DNA of 64,000 nt from Craspedostauros australis (lineage: Eukaryota; Bacillariophyta; Bacillariophyceae; Mastogloiales; Achnanthaceae), in NCBI GenBank assembly GCA_026770025.1, contig JAMXDE010000015.1:310001-374000 (forward strand), in the 5' to 3' direction. The notes under the pieces are model-generated. The model was given only the letters and a program-made list of their open reading frames with translations. It was not told the DNA's origin and did no database searches. How positions within the stretch are numbered: the stretch's first letter is position 1; each line of letters begins with the position of its first letter. Shown in pieces: positions 50,286 through 61,192 of this stretch. The position numbers and the translations under genes are program-made.

Positions 50286-51890
50286 CTACACCTTTCCTTG
50301 CTTTTCCATTTCCTTCGCCTTCTTCCGAAGCGATTGGATAGTCATGGGCTTCGATTCCATGTTGGAGGCATCGTCGTAATACTCGTCTCCATCAAGATCT
50401 TCATCGTCGTAGTAACCGTCATCACCGTCGTAGCCTTCATCGTAGTACTCCGCGTTTTCACCATCGTGATACTGACCGCCACTCTGCGTTGCGTGATCGG
50501 TGGAGTCGCCTTCGTACATGACCGATTGGGAATCATGGACCCAATCGTATCCCATGTCGTAACCGACTTCTTCCTCATTCTCGGCATCAAATCCGTCGTC
50601 ACTGTACCAGGGGTCTGATGCATCCTTGAGCTTCTCCTTGCGATATTCCATAACTCTCTCTTCGCATGCCTCCATGATGATCTTCCACAGCTCCTTCACA
50701 CCGCGCCCCGTCACGCTGCTGACGGAGAATGGCTGGCCTTCTGGCAATCCCAATCCATCGCGGATCGTAACCAACGCCGAAGTGAGTTGCGTGGCCGACA
50801 GCTTGTCGGTCTTGGTCGCCACGACGACGATGGGAACGCCCATGTCGAATAATGCCGCCAAGACCGCCCGGTCATCCTCGCTGGGTTCGCGGCGGATGTC
50901 GACCAGCAGAATGCCCAACGCGAGTTCCTTGCGCCGACCCAGGTAATTTTCGGCCGCTTCCTGCACGGCCTCCTTCGTCTCTTTACTCAATTTTGCGTAA
51001 CCGAATCCAGGGAGATCCGCCAAGCCCAGGACCGGCTTCTGCTTGCGTTTGATGCAGTAGAGGTTGACGGCCGCCGTGGCGCCCGGCGTCTTGCCCACCC
51101 GCGCGGCATCGGAGCTGACGAGCTTGTTGAGGAGAGAAGATTTGCCGACGTTGGAACGGCCCAGGAACGCGATTTCGGGTACGCCCAATCGATCTGGCAG
51201 CCGCCTGTCGAGGTAGGCGCCGACGAAGTCGACCGTGTCGTGCTGCTTCTGGGACGGTGAGTACCGTTTCCAAGCCAACAGCGCCTTGTCGGCAGGGTCC
51301 AAGAAGGAGCTGGACAAGGTAAATTCGGCTTGCGCCTGCTGCGCTTCCATCGGCGACTGATGCTGACCTTCCTGAGCCATCTGGCGGCGCTCCTTTTCGG
51401 CCTTCACCTGCTTCTTCATATCTTTCTGGCTGACGACCTGCCACGGCGGCGCAACAGCTTTCTTCTTTGGCTGTTGTTGTCGCAAGCGTTTTTGCTCCTC
51501 CTGCCATTGCTGCTGCTGATCTGACAGGGGGTCACGACCTTGTGCGTCTTTTCCCTTTCCTTTGCTCATGGTATCGCCTTTCTTCTTTGCGAAGTTCTTG
51601 CCACCATTCTTCTTCTTCTTCTTGCCGTTCGTCTTGGTGTTTGCGGAGCGCCTCGCCATGCTCAGCGGAGCGCATGCTCGTGCGATGGAGCCTATTCTGT
51701 CGGCGGCGATGGTAGAAGCGCTGTTGGGAGGGCCAGCATGACTGATTGATAAGGGGATGAATGCTGAGCAAACGTGTTGATGGTCTGTGCACAAGATAGC
51801 AATAGACACAGCCGCAATCGCCAACGTCCGTAGCGCTGGCTGGCAATGCAAAGCTCCTCGTGAGCTGGAGCTCATGGACGTAAGTCTCAT
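50286..51890 (-). CDS. Plastid EngB/YihA-type GTPase with acidic tail
   Basis: Ribosome-assembly GTPase (bacterial YsxC/YihA, plant EngB). 534 aa from the ATG at 51890. The frame extends upstream, but this Met starts the signal peptide (RTLAIAAVSIAILC) ending HVCSA|FIPLS, a plastid junction. A Lys/Gln-rich linker (about 85-200) follows. G motifs: FLGRSNVGKSSLLNKL (G1), KTPGATAAVN (G2), LADLPGFGYAKLS (G3), VVATKTDKL (G4) and FSVSSVTGRGV (G5). After the GTPase core comes a roughly 100-residue Asp/Tyr/Gly-rich tail (EYYDEGYDGDDGYYDDEDLD) and a basic end (LRKKAKEMEKQGK) that bacterial homologues (about 200 aa) lack. Convergent with RNase Z, 174 bp apart. Confidence 0.93.
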   Translation of the reverse strand: MRLTSMSSSSRGALHCQPALRTLAIAAVSIAILCTDHQHVCSAFIPLSISHAGPPNSASTIAADRIGSIARACAPLSMARRSANTKTNGKKKKKNGGKNFAKKKGDTMSKGKGKDAQGRDPLSDQQQQWQEEQKRLRQQQPKKKAVAPPWQVVSQKDMKKQVKAEKERRQMAQEGQHQSPMEAQQAQAEFTLSSSFLDPADKALLAWKRYSPSQKQHDTVDFVGAYLDRRLPDRLGVPEIAFLGRSNVGKSSLLNKLVSSDAARVGKTPGATAAVNLYCIKRKQKPVLGLADLPGFGYAKLSKETKEAVQEAAENYLGRRKELALGILLVDIRREPSEDDRAVLAALFDMGVPIVVVATKTDKLSATQLTSALVTIRDGLGLPEGQPFSVSSVTGRGVKELWKIIMEACEERVMEYRKEKLKDASDPWYSDDGFDAENEEEVGYDMGYDWVHDSQSVMYEGDSTDHATQSGGQYHDGENAEYYDEGYDGDDGYYDDEDLDGDEYYDDASNMESKPMTIQSLRKKAKEMEKQGKV

Positions 51891-52743
51891 CGTCAAATCT
51901 TCTATTATATGACAGAGTATGATAGAGCACCGTGCTTTGTTTGGACACTTATTGCACCAACTGCTGGTCTGTTGAGGTGTCTCCTGCGAATGCACTACGA
52001 CTATACTTGTAAGTTTCTCCGGAAGATAGTGGGAAGTGGATGCTGGTCCACATCAAGAACAGAGAACACTTGCAGGTCTGCCAACACCACACCATCGTGT
52101 CCGCACAAGTTCACCCCTGGGAGGTTCTGTTCTCTGTGTTCTTTCTGGCTCTCGATGTTTTTGTTCGTTGTTTGTTTGTGGTTGATGGTTGGTGATGGAT
52201 GGCTAGTTTTGGTTCATGGATATTGGAGCATCCTAAAATCCATAAATTACGTCTGGACAACGCCCGAACCAGGCGGTTCCCTTTGTTTGAGGTTCGGGTT
52301 TACACGCTTTATCGCCAGCCACTGAGCAGTACTGACGTCACATCACGTTTGCAGCGAGCACATCAACGGAGTGACACGGATCTTGGCTTCAATAATTATG
52401 GCGGGGCTGGGTGACACACGCGATTTCTGTTGGCTGTTGTGTTTCATTTTCAAGTCCGTTCTTGGACAGACGGAGGCGGAACAGGATTCCGCGTTCTTGA
52501 CCCATCAGAGACCCTCGCCGCCTGATCGATCTCCGTTCCAAAAGTGCCATCAAGGATCCAACAGTTCCGACCAACGATCCCATTTCCTGCCTGACGACAA
52601 GAGATAACAAGCGTCCCGCCGTCACCATCGCCATCACCAACGGCGACAACAGCAATAGCAATAGCAACAGCAACAGCCAACGACACTTCCTCTCTCTCTC
52701 TCTCTCTCTCTTTGGAAGAACAACTCATCACACATCTACCACC
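51891..52743. other. Divergent intergenic region, no gene seen
   Basis: Separates the starts of the EngB and FKBP genes, so two promoters are expected. Includes a CT run at 52690-52711 in the FKBP leader. No frame with recognisable content. Confidence 0.5.
52690..52711. repeat. CT dinucleotide run
   Basis: About eleven CT units, 32 bp upstream of the FKBP start codon. Confidence 0.9.
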
Positions 52744-54273
52744 ATGAACATCAACCTTTCCTGCCTCGTGGCCTTCCTTCTTCAGGGCGCTCAGCAGCAC
52801 ACCTCCGTCTCTGGATTTGCGTTCTCACCTTCACTGTCCACCGCACGTTTCTCCACCCCTGGTCGTGCCCCAACCGCGGTGCATGCCGAAGGAGATGGCA
52901 GCGTCCCCGATGATACCCAATTCGTCCGAGTGGAGAAGGATTCCCATGAGGAATTGATGTACGCGTTGGGAGTCAACCTCGCCAGAAATCTTGGTAAGCA
53001 GGAACGGCAATGACGGCACATACAGGACAAACGGCGACTGCAGGCCGCACTCACTCTGTTGTGCCTTCCTTGGCCTTCTTCATGGATGGTTCTATGTCTG
53101 CCATGTGCTGTTAGATTTGTTGTATAAAGGTACCATGTACGGGCCAAACACAAGGAAACATAGCGCGCCAGGTTTCTCACATCCTCTGCCCTGCTCCGCT
53201 CCCACAACACAACGCAACGTCCCGCTTCTCAAAACGAAACTGTGAAATGCTGCACTTTGCTTGCCCTTACATACGTTTCAACTGGTTGCATGCGGCACTG
53301 TTATGTGCGTTCCATCCCAACCTCAATCTGTATCATCCTCCACTGAAACCAACATCCGTCTGTGAACAACAGGCGATGTTCGGCCGCTCGTTGAGAACGG
53401 CGAAGAGCTTGCGCAGCTCGCCAAAGGATTGCTCGATACTGTCGTCGGAAGGTTGAACGAGGAAGGGCAGACCGAATTGCTTTCCAGACGAGGCAAGGAG
53501 CTGAATGATATGATCGTTGGCAGAGCGTAAGTTTGGCGCCCTTCTTGCTGCTGCAACTGTTGCTTTTGCACTCGTCGAGTAGTGTCCCAGCATTCCCATC
53601 GATGCTTGTGTGAACGATTTCTTATTCACTGACCGACTCGCTTTCTTCTCTTCACCGCATACTTACGATTTCTTCTTTCGTGCACCGAACCAATGCCAAC
53701 GCCAACACCACCATCGACAAAACGAACGTACGTATCATACCGTGCAATAGTGAGACAATCCGCAACCGACTGGAGCAGAATGGCCGTGAAATGTTGAAGA
53801 ACATGGCAGAGACGGAGGGCGTCCAGGTGTTGAACACCGGCGTTGTGCTGCATGTTCTGGACAACGGTCCCGAGGGCCCAGGAGCCGGCGTGCGACCAAC
53901 CCAGGCCAGCACCGTGCTCATTCACTATCATGGAACTCTCGCCGATGGCACTGTCTTCGATTCCACACTGGCCGGTGATCCAGTGAAGTTCCCACTTGCT
54001 CAAGTCATCCCAGGATGGAGAGATGGTGTGCTCGCCATGCACCAAGGCGAGACCGCCATGCTGGGAGTGCCACCGGAGCAGGCCTACGGCGAGGAAGGAA
54101 CACCCGATGGACGCATTCCAGGCGGATCTACTCTCTTCTTCAAGATAACGCTCGTCGAAGTCATGTCGGCAGGAATTGGCGGTGGCCCAACACTGCTGGG
54201 CGCTGACGGACAACAGCTCAAGAGGGACGGCGGCGACACTGGACTGATTGGCGCTGACGGCAACCCGCTGTAA
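52744..54273 (+). CDS. Plastid FKBP-type peptidyl-prolyl isomerase, three exons
   Basis: Exons 52744-52993, 53373-53526 and 53751-54273 (donors GTAAGC and GTAAGT; phases 1 and 2 fit) give 308 aa. ACCATGA start. The N-terminal signal peptide ends near SVSGFA|FSPSL, a plastid-type junction. Residues about 60-180 are helical and resemble the FkpA/Mip-type dimerisation arm (LMYALGVNLARNLGDVRPL, LLSRRGKELNDMIVG, NRLEQNGREML). The isomerase core follows: VLIHYHGTLADGTVFDST, FPLAQVIPGWRDGV, GETAMLGVPPEQAYGEEG, IPGGSTLFFKITLVEV; the active-site Tyr, Asp, Val-Ile, Trp, Tyr and Phe positions look intact. Gly-rich tail. Protein folding in the plastid; whether stroma or lumen is not clear. Confidence 0.92.
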
Positions 54274-55170
54274 TTTGCGATCCGCATCATGGTCGGCACT
54301 GTTTTCGATGTCACCCTCGCAGACTTGCTATTCACAAGAGGCGCAGAATCATAGACACATTTGCTCTACATGCATGCACGCATGCGTGACTTCACAGAGT
54401 ATCGGATGGATGAAGATAAAAGCAAATCGGAGAAGGTGCATCCCAACGTGACACGGTGTGAAGGGAGCATCGCACGGCTTCCTCTTGCAGATGGAATAGA
54501 AGGGCATGTAGACCATGGAGGTGCAAGCCTCGTCCATTGCACGAGTATGGACGTTGTCACCAGCCATTCCCACCATACTCGCACGTCTCTCGATTCTTTC
54601 CGTGCGATTCTGAAGGAGACCATGAAAGCAATGTCAAACGGATATCATTGAAGCATGAAGGACAATGATAAGCTTCCACCATGTGGTGGAGATCCCCAAG
54701 ATGAGACGCTACTACAATCATACAATGGCGAACAGATTACGTTTCAAAACTATTATAGTAGAGTATACACATACTCGTACTCATTATATAATCCGCGTTC
54801 GCTCGGTGCGGCGAACCGATGCTCAGCACAACTGAACAAGTACAGTGGCTCTAGAACAAACCTCGCCAAAGAATAGCTGGTCATGTTGTCACAACTGCTG
54901 TTGCCCCCGTGAGTGTGTTCCATGTTGGTGATGGCGCCGAGTGCTGTTCCCTGTGTTGGATTTGACGATCGGTGTCACGAAAAGAGACCAAAACCAGAAT
55001 TGTGTTGCGACCGAGCGAGGCGCGAAATTGAGAGTTCGGCGAAAACAAAAACAACAACGAAGGGGGAACAAATCGAAACAGTTTGCGCGCAGACCATCAA
55101 CAACCACCGCGTGGTAATAGCTCGTACCAGTACACAGTCGTACTCATGGAATGCTCTCATCGTATCGGAT
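54274..55170. other. Intergenic, no gene seen
   Basis: Between the FKBP gene and the TMEM222-like gene. No domain-bearing frame. The upstream extension of the next gene's frame (from a GTG at 54913) is not conserved in character and is treated as leader. Confidence 0.45.
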
Positions 55171-55794
55171 ATGAACATCATCCAGCTCACCGACAAAGCC
55201 CACAACAACAACAGCAACAACAACAACGATCGTAGCGACAGCAGCAGCGACAGTAGCAGCGCCTTATCTTTGACGAGCAACCACACAGACACGATGGGCG
55301 AATGTCACGTGAACGACCTCTCCTTCTCCATCCTTTGGAGCCCGCTGCCTATCATCACGTGGTTCATCCCCATCATCGGTCACATGGGCATCGCCGATTC
55401 CCATGGCATGGCCAACGACTTTCAGGGAAGCTACTACGTGGGAACGCAAGGCCGTAACCGCATGGCGTTCGGTCCTGTGACGCGATACCTCAAGCTAGAC
55501 ATCAGCGACTTGCCGGGCGGGGCGGAGCGGTGGGATGAGGCCATCGTCGAGGCCAACCAGGTTTACGGACAGCGCGTTCACAACATCTTGTGCGACAACT
55601 GCCATTCCCATGTCGCCAACGCGCTGAACCGCATGCCGTTGGAAGTCAGCGGCATCACCAAATGGGATATGGTCAAGCTCTGTTTCCTCGTCTTCGTCAA
55701 GGGTCGATTCGTTTCGACGGGAGCGATCATGTCTCAATTCGGGCCCTTCCTGTTCCTCGCGATGCTTTGGCTGGTGATCACCAGGATTCTGTAG
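55171..55794 (+). CDS. TMEM222/RTE1-family (DUF778) membrane protein
   Basis: 207 aa from the ATG at 55171; a later ATG at 55294 (MGECHVNDLSF) would skip the Asn/Ser-rich start and is the alternative. The family core is clear: ILWSPLPIITWFIPIIGHMG, IADSHGMANDFQGSYYVG, FGPVTRYLKL, WDEAIVEANQVYGQRVHN, ILCDNCHSHVANALN, and a C-terminal hydrophobic pair (MVKLCFLVFVKGRFV and LFLAMLWLVITRIL). Paired Cys/His (CDNCHSH) is a family hallmark. Animal TMEM222 and plant RTE1 are ER/Golgi proteins; RTE1 promotes ETR1 ethylene-receptor function, possibly by helping it fold. The diatom role is unknown. Confidence 0.88.
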   Translation: MNIIQLTDKAHNNNSNNNNDRSDSSSDSSSALSLTSNHTDTMGECHVNDLSFSILWSPLPIITWFIPIIGHMGIADSHGMANDFQGSYYVGTQGRNRMAFGPVTRYLKLDISDLPGGAERWDEAIVEANQVYGQRVHNILCDNCHSHVANALNRMPLEVSGITKWDMVKLCFLVFVKGRFVSTGAIMSQFGPFLFLAMLWLVITRIL

Positions 55795-56464
55795 GAACAT
55801 GCCAGTCGGCTTGACGCTACTCCGCAAGCACTCTGCTCCACTCCACTCCTTGTGCTCTCCAGCATTGCACGTTGGTGCAGAACGAATCGAAGACAGCCAA
55901 GACCGCCCGAATAAAGTACCAGTGCTCCTGCGATGCCCCACAATCGCCTCCCTAAGTTCTGCGAACGAAAAGTGTCTACAATGGAAGCATGCTCATTGAT
56001 GCCTGCGAGGGGCGACGACTGCATCACTCCAGAGAGCAGGCCACAGACAAGGCAAGACGACGGAGGGTGGGGTGGGGTATGGAAGTGCAGATTATCCACG
56101 AAATCAACAATGGCACAACCGGAGGCAAACAGCAGCTTGTGACAGAACATGAGGCCGAAGATGTTGAAACGTATTACTACTATTCTAGAGTACTGCCGCG
56201 TTACACGTATGTTATTCTCGTACGCTACTCGTACCTTTGCGCCATATGGAAATCAGTGCTCCTATGATCTGCTGACACATTGTTTTCGCTGGACCATTGC
56301 CGCTCCTCACGATGATCAAATTGATCTTGCCGTGCGGCTGGATCATCTTCGCTCGTCTCATGCCGTGTCGTGTCAGGTCACACCGTATGGTCTCGCACCG
56401 TATCGTCTCGTAGTCATCTTCCCTTTTCGACCATGCGGTGATCGCGACGGCATGGTTGTCGCGT
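55795..56464. other. Convergent 3' intergenic region, no gene seen
   Basis: Lies between the 3' ends of two converging genes. Nothing recognised. Confidence 0.5.
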
Positions 56465-57370
56465 TCAGCTCTCGGTGTAGTCCTCATCCCTCTCCTCGTT
56501 TCTGAGCGCCTGGACGAACAGAAACGCAGAGAACACAATGGAGGGGGCGAAGATCAAGGCCAACGGGCGTGGTGGCCACTGAAGGAGGAAGCGCTTCGAC
56601 GTCACCTGGAACCAACGCGTGACCATCTCGAAGTAGTTGTCGTAGAAGGTCATGTGGGCGTTGTAGAATGACACCAGCACGACGATGAGGGTGGTCAACG
56701 AACTTGCCAGGAACTGGTTCATCTTGACAGCGGCCTTACCTTCGCCCTTTCTCGGGATCGTGTGCTCCACAGCGACAGCGGCAAGCCAATTGAGCAATCC
56801 CTGCAAGAAGCTGAGGCGGGAGGTGAGGTACTCAAACTCGAAGTGCTCACGGAGGTACTCCAACGGAGAGTTGGCCTTGGTCTCAAGCGGTCCTCTGCTC
56901 AGCAGCATAGTTCCAGTGACGGTGGTCACAAAGATGGAAACGATCTGCATTCCAAACGCCGTCACCAGTAAGATGGTCGTCATCTTCTTGGCAAATCTCA
57001 CGTAGTTCGAATCTGACTTCTTCACCTCCAGTTCTCCACCGCGGACATTTTCGTACAGAGTCGCAACGACGGCTCCTGCCACGAGAGCTGCCGGCGCACC
57101 CAAGTTGATGCACCAGTCGTAGGCAGCTCCGACGAATTCATCGCCTGTGCTACCTCCGCGCAGCGCAAGCACCGAATCCAAGCCAGCGCTGCCGTTGGCG
57201 TCCGTGCGAAGACTGCCAGCCAACGACTTGGCATGGTGCTGGTGCTGATACGCTCCAACGGAGGGGATGTTGGAGGAAGGAGTTGGGACTGCCGCGACCT
57301 GATCGGTGTTCAGCAACACCGCAGCCAGTAAACCGACGGTGGCACTGGAGATGGCGGGAAGGGATTTCAT
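56465..57370 (-). CDS. Multi-pass membrane protein of unknown function
   Basis: 301 aa from the ATG at 57370. Signal peptide 1-27 (GLLAAVLLNTDQVAA) ends without an aromatic junction, so secretory or endomembrane targeting is more likely than plastid. DSVLALRGGST follows, then about five hydrophobic segments: LGAPAALVAGAVVATLY, ILLVTAFGMQIVSIFVTTVT, LSFLQGLLNWLAAVAV, SSLTTLIVVLVSFYN and LALIFAPSIVFSAFLFVQAL. A charged stretch (EYLREHFEFEYLTSRL) sits between helices two and three. I do not recognise a family. Confidence 0.7.
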   Translation of the reverse strand: MKSLPAISSATVGLLAAVLLNTDQVAAVPTPSSNIPSVGAYQHQHHAKSLAGSLRTDANGSAGLDSVLALRGGSTGDEFVGAAYDWCINLGAPAALVAGAVVATLYENVRGGELEVKKSDSNYVRFAKKMTTILLVTAFGMQIVSIFVTTVTGTMLLSRGPLETKANSPLEYLREHFEFEYLTSRLSFLQGLLNWLAAVAVEHTIPRKGEGKAAVKMNQFLASSLTTLIVVLVSFYNAHMTFYDNYFEMVTRWFQVTSKRFLLQWPPRPLALIFAPSIVFSAFLFVQALRNEERDEDYTES

Positions 57371-58097
57371 GATGCGATCAGCTGATGGTGGAGTGCGTAG
57401 ATGCGGCAAACTTCGGGCGTTCACAACGATAGGATCTTTGGTCTCCTGCTCCTGTGGTCTTGTGATGTGTCGTGAATTGTGTCGACAGATGTTTCGCAAT
57501 GGCGGCTTCGGGACACATCGAGCGGAAGAGTCGAAGATCCACACGCAGAGGCAGCAGCGGATCGACTGTTCCGATGGGAACACTTGCCAATCACTGCCAT
57601 CAGCGACCTCTTGCCGGTGCCAACGAAAGTGACATCAACAAGCAACGCGCCAAAAAAGTCCTCACGAGTATCTTCCAGTTTCAACCATTTCGTGATTCGT
57701 ATCCTCCACACAGGACTCGTGTTGGATAGCCTTCATTTGCACGCTAGTTCTACGATAGGGGCAACACACGAGGTTCATGGACATAGACATGAGTGTAGAG
57801 CAGCGGAGAGTACCAACATCAATCCAATGTTGACACCCCGGAGTCAGGCAGCATTCATGACATAAGCACCGAAGGTGGGCTATGATTATAAAATGCAGAT
57901 TATTTTTATTTCTTGCGATTGTTGGTATTGTTGCTACTGCTGCCTGTAATACTTGCAGGAGCCAATCCCTGCATCATTCCTTGAATGATAGGCATGTCAT
58001 ATGTCACACGATCACTTCTTGGTTGATGGTATACACACACAAAGACCGATTGTTGCTTCCCCTCTCCTTCCTCCTTGGTTTGCGAATGTCGCACAGC
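57371..58097. other. Intergenic, no gene seen
   Basis: Upstream of the membrane-protein gene and downstream of the next minus-strand gene. A plus-strand frame at 57882-58577 is antisense to that gene and is a shadow. Confidence 0.45.
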
Positions 58098-59084
58098 TTA
58101 CTGCAGCATCTTTCTGAGTGGACGGAAGAATGCACGCACCGATCGTCGCTTCTCCTTCTCCTGGCTTGCGAATGTCGCACTCGATACGAGTATTGGTACT
58201 TCGGCATCTTGCGGGATCGTCGGAGAGACGCCGGGCCAGGTGACCTCCTGCACTGCCCCTTGCTTCTTTCTCAATTCTTGACGCCGTCCCTCCAACAAAA
58301 AGAGCTCCAGGTCCGAGTACCCCACTGCAAGCAGCCGCTGTCTGCGTTCCTCTACGGATGCGGGCGACATCTTTTGGGATCTGCGCTGCTCCGTGGCCTG
58401 CTTGCGGCAGCGAAGCTCATAGTGTTCGATGCTAGCATAGGTGGAATCGTCGCCAACGACGCCTCGCCCAAGCACAACGGGGTACTCTGGCTTGAGGTGC
58501 TCGCCATGCACGACTTCATGGGTGCGGACCGACACTGTGGAGAACGAGACCGATTTGCTGACGGATGTCACTGCTGACGTCGGCGTCGATGGCCCCTTGA
58601 GGGTGGACATAGAAACATCGAAGTCCACCGAGACGCTGCGTCTGCCGCGGTTGCTGATATTGGCGATGGTCACGGTGGCGTCGGATGCGCTGGTCTGGGT
58701 CGATGTGACCGAAATCATGTCATCGTTGTCGTACTCTTCCGCGTCATCAAGGCCATCGCGGCAACCACAGTCATCACAGCCATCATTGTCGTCACGGTTA
58801 TCGTTGTTGACGGATCCATCCTCGAACATCAATCGCCCGGTCATGAACGATGGTGGGAGGATGCCAAGCGGCTGTGAATGTGTTTGATGGGGTGGCAATC
58901 GGGTGGATGATTTGTCGGCCAAGGAGTCGGATTTTGGGCGCGGGCGTCCGATGAAACGAGACGCGACGGTGTTGCCGGACGCTTTGCTCGCTGCCTTGCT
59001 GAGCGGTGAAGGATCCATCCTGGGCATGATGGTACGATCTAGATCTTGTGCTGCAGATGAGTTCATGAAGAGATGGGCCACCAT
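58098..59084 (-). CDS. Uncharacterised protein with a VSFSTVSVR motif
   Basis: 328 aa, ATG at 59084. The N-terminal half is disordered with a Asp/Asn/Cys cluster (DDNDGCDDCGCRDGLDDAEE). Near 180-205, KSVSFSTVSVRTHEVVHGEH matches a pattern I recall in many stramenopile proteins of unknown function (V-x-F-x-x-V-x-V-R, then a short loop and G-D/E-H). A basic helix (ELRCRKQATEQRRSQK), EERRQRLLAVGYSDLE and a basic C-terminus (RRSVRAFFRPLRKM) follow. No signal peptide. Probably soluble, cytosolic or nuclear; function unknown. Confidence 0.7.
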   Translation of the reverse strand: MVAHLFMNSSAAQDLDRTIMPRMDPSPLSKAASKASGNTVASRFIGRPRPKSDSLADKSSTRLPPHQTHSQPLGILPPSFMTGRLMFEDGSVNNDNRDDNDGCDDCGCRDGLDDAEEYDNDDMISVTSTQTSASDATVTIANISNRGRRSVSVDFDVSMSTLKGPSTPTSAVTSVSKSVSFSTVSVRTHEVVHGEHLKPEYPVVLGRGVVGDDSTYASIEHYELRCRKQATEQRRSQKMSPASVEERRQRLLAVGYSDLELFLLEGRRQELRKKQGAVQEVTWPGVSPTIPQDAEVPILVSSATFASQEKEKRRSVRAFFRPLRKMLQ

Positions 59085-59829
59085 CGTTGATGTTGTCGTT
59101 ACAAATGTGCGTGTTGGCTTGACAGTCGGCGGTTGGCTGCTGGGCGGTTGTGTTGGTGTGTTTCGCGTCTGAAATCAATGTATGAGCCTGACTGATTGGT
59201 TGGTTATCTGGTCAATCGATTGAGTTTATGAGCAAGTGTACCCATCGATCGATGAACTGTGTTGGTTGTTCCGTCATGCCGTGCATTTGGTTGTGTCTCA
59301 GAGCAGCATGAGTATGATTAGAGTGTGTTGCCATACGTATCCACGATGCGAAATGGTGATGATTTGTGACTGGAGAATGGACAATTCCGCCTGAGATCTT
59401 CGCCTTCCCCTGTTCTCGCAGGAAGGCGCAGACGTTGGTTGATTGGTTTTGGCCACGAAAACTGTCGATTGTGATCTATCCACGTGTGGCACCACGGCAC
59501 AAGCCTCGTTGTCACGACTGGTTCATTTTTGTCACACGGTTCGTCTTGTTTCCTGCAGCCACGATGCTGACCATGATCACGTTGGATCATCCAAGCCACA
59601 GCTACATTGGAGGTCAAGAGAGCGAACGAAGATGGATGAACCAGTCGCGATTGAGTAGAGCACCTATCCTCGTGACAGTTTTTGATGGGTAAGGATCCAT
59701 GACAACGAGGTGGGCGCTGCCAACTGTCATTGACGCTGCTGGCAGCTCGTACGCAACCAAGAAAAAGCGTGATTGCTTCTGCGGGGTCTTATTGGTATTT
59801 ATTATATTATATGTTTGTACTCTCTCTCT
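59085..59829. other. Intergenic, no gene seen
   Basis: Upstream of the previous gene and 3' flank of the SulP gene. No recognisable frame. Confidence 0.5.
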
Positions 59830-61192
59830 CTAGGCAACCTTCGCCTTCTTGGGCGGTTGAGCTGGATACGTGACGATGTAGAGGAGCAGACCAACTCCGA
59901 ACCCAATGGTCGGGCTAGTCACCGCTGTGATGATTGCGGATCCCCAGCCAACAACGAAATCAATGCCTGTGAGCTTCATGAGGTCCTTGGGGATCATGAT
60001 GCTCTTGATGACGGCGCTCACGATGATGGCGGAAAGCGCAGCCTTGGGCGTCGGCGTCATGATGGACATGTATGGAAGCGCGAGGATCCATAGCATCGCC
60101 GTCAGCATGCAGGCGAGTTGGGACGTGGTGCCTGTCATCCTGGAAACCAAGGAACGGCTCATGCTGCCGGACACTGGCGCGGATCCCACCAAGGCGGCAA
60201 CGCCGCACGAAACACCCTGCGAGATCAGTTCGCGTGGTGCGCTCCACGTGATGCCGTCCTCGGCCTCGAATCCGGAGGCGATGCCCATGATGCTGAGGAA
60301 GTTGACCGCTGCGAAGAGGGTGGCAGAAATCAGCATGACCGGGTACCCTCCGAACTGCTCTGCCAACGGCGCATCCAGGATGCTCTGCACGTCCAGCAAT
60401 TCGATTGGGAGGCTGAATCCCATCACCTGAATACCAGAGTCCGCATCCAGCGTGGGGATCTCACCAACGATGCCCCCTTCGTACTCATAGTTCATGCTGT
60501 ACCATGTTGCGATTCCGGTGACCAGAATCACCTCCGTACCCGGCGGCAGGAACTTGGGAAGCGCTTTCTTGCCTTCCATGACGAACCAAGTCCCGGCGAG
60601 GAACATGGCGGCCGGTATCAGGGACCACATCCACGGATGCGAAACGGCAAAGAAGAAGTTGGTGACATTGACGGCGCTCTTGGCGGCCGGTGCGTCCTGC
60701 TTGAGCCTGGTGACAAACTGGCGGAACTCATTGGAGTCCGCCACGAGGCTTTTCAATTGCTTGGATCCACCCGCGAAGATTCCATTGGGCAAAGCCGAAA
60801 CGAGCACACCGAAGGAGCATCCCCACTTGAAGCCCTTCTTGACGGGCGTCGGAACAGCCTGCGCCAGCTTGCCAAATCCAACAACCGCCAGCACGATGGA
60901 TGCAATCCCGACGTAGAGAGAATACGCTGCCACCAATCGCACGTATGCCTCTTCGCCGTGTTCCTGCACATAGGCTTCGCCATCCAAATCCGACTTGGCC
61001 ATCAGCGCTGTCATGGAAGTGACGCCAGAATTCATGTATGGACTTCCTGTTGCGAGGCCCCAAGCGAACAGAGGTGGCCCAGCCGTGGCGAGTCCACGGT
61101 ATCCAGCATATCCGACTGTTTCTGCGTACGCAATCAATTGCGGTACCGACGTCGCCGCCATGATGACGCCGCTGATGAGATCACGGACGGGG
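59830..61192 (-). CDS. SulP/SLC26-family anion transporter lacking STAS, N-terminus incomplete
   Basis: From the first ATG at 61161 the frame is 443 aa. Homology runs further upstream in frame, PVRDLISGVIMAATSVPQLIAYAE, matching the DLxxGxxxAxxxVPQ entry to helix 1, up to a CTGCGCAG acceptor at 61193. So at least one upstream exon is likely, and I could not place it. About ten to twelve helices, including GLATAGPPLFAWGLATGSPYMNSGV, KKGFKWGCSFGVLV, the helix-10 signature VGSAPVSGSMSRSLVSRMTG and IIVSAVIKSIM. The sequence ends shortly after the last helix with YPAQPPKKAKVA, with no STAS domain, as in some prokaryotic and protist members. Substrate (sulfate, bicarbonate, molybdate) not predictable. 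Confidence 0.82.

Noticed and set aside
137-55794. An ethylene system: ACC-synthase-like enzyme plus an RTE1-family protein in one window
   Set aside because: The genes are 53 kb apart, RTE1/TMEM222 proteins are widespread in organisms without ethylene signalling, and no receptor or ACC oxidase is present.
57882-58577. Plus-strand frame of 231 codons with Leu-rich segments
   Set aside because: Largely antisense to the minus-strand VSFSTVSVR gene and without a family match.
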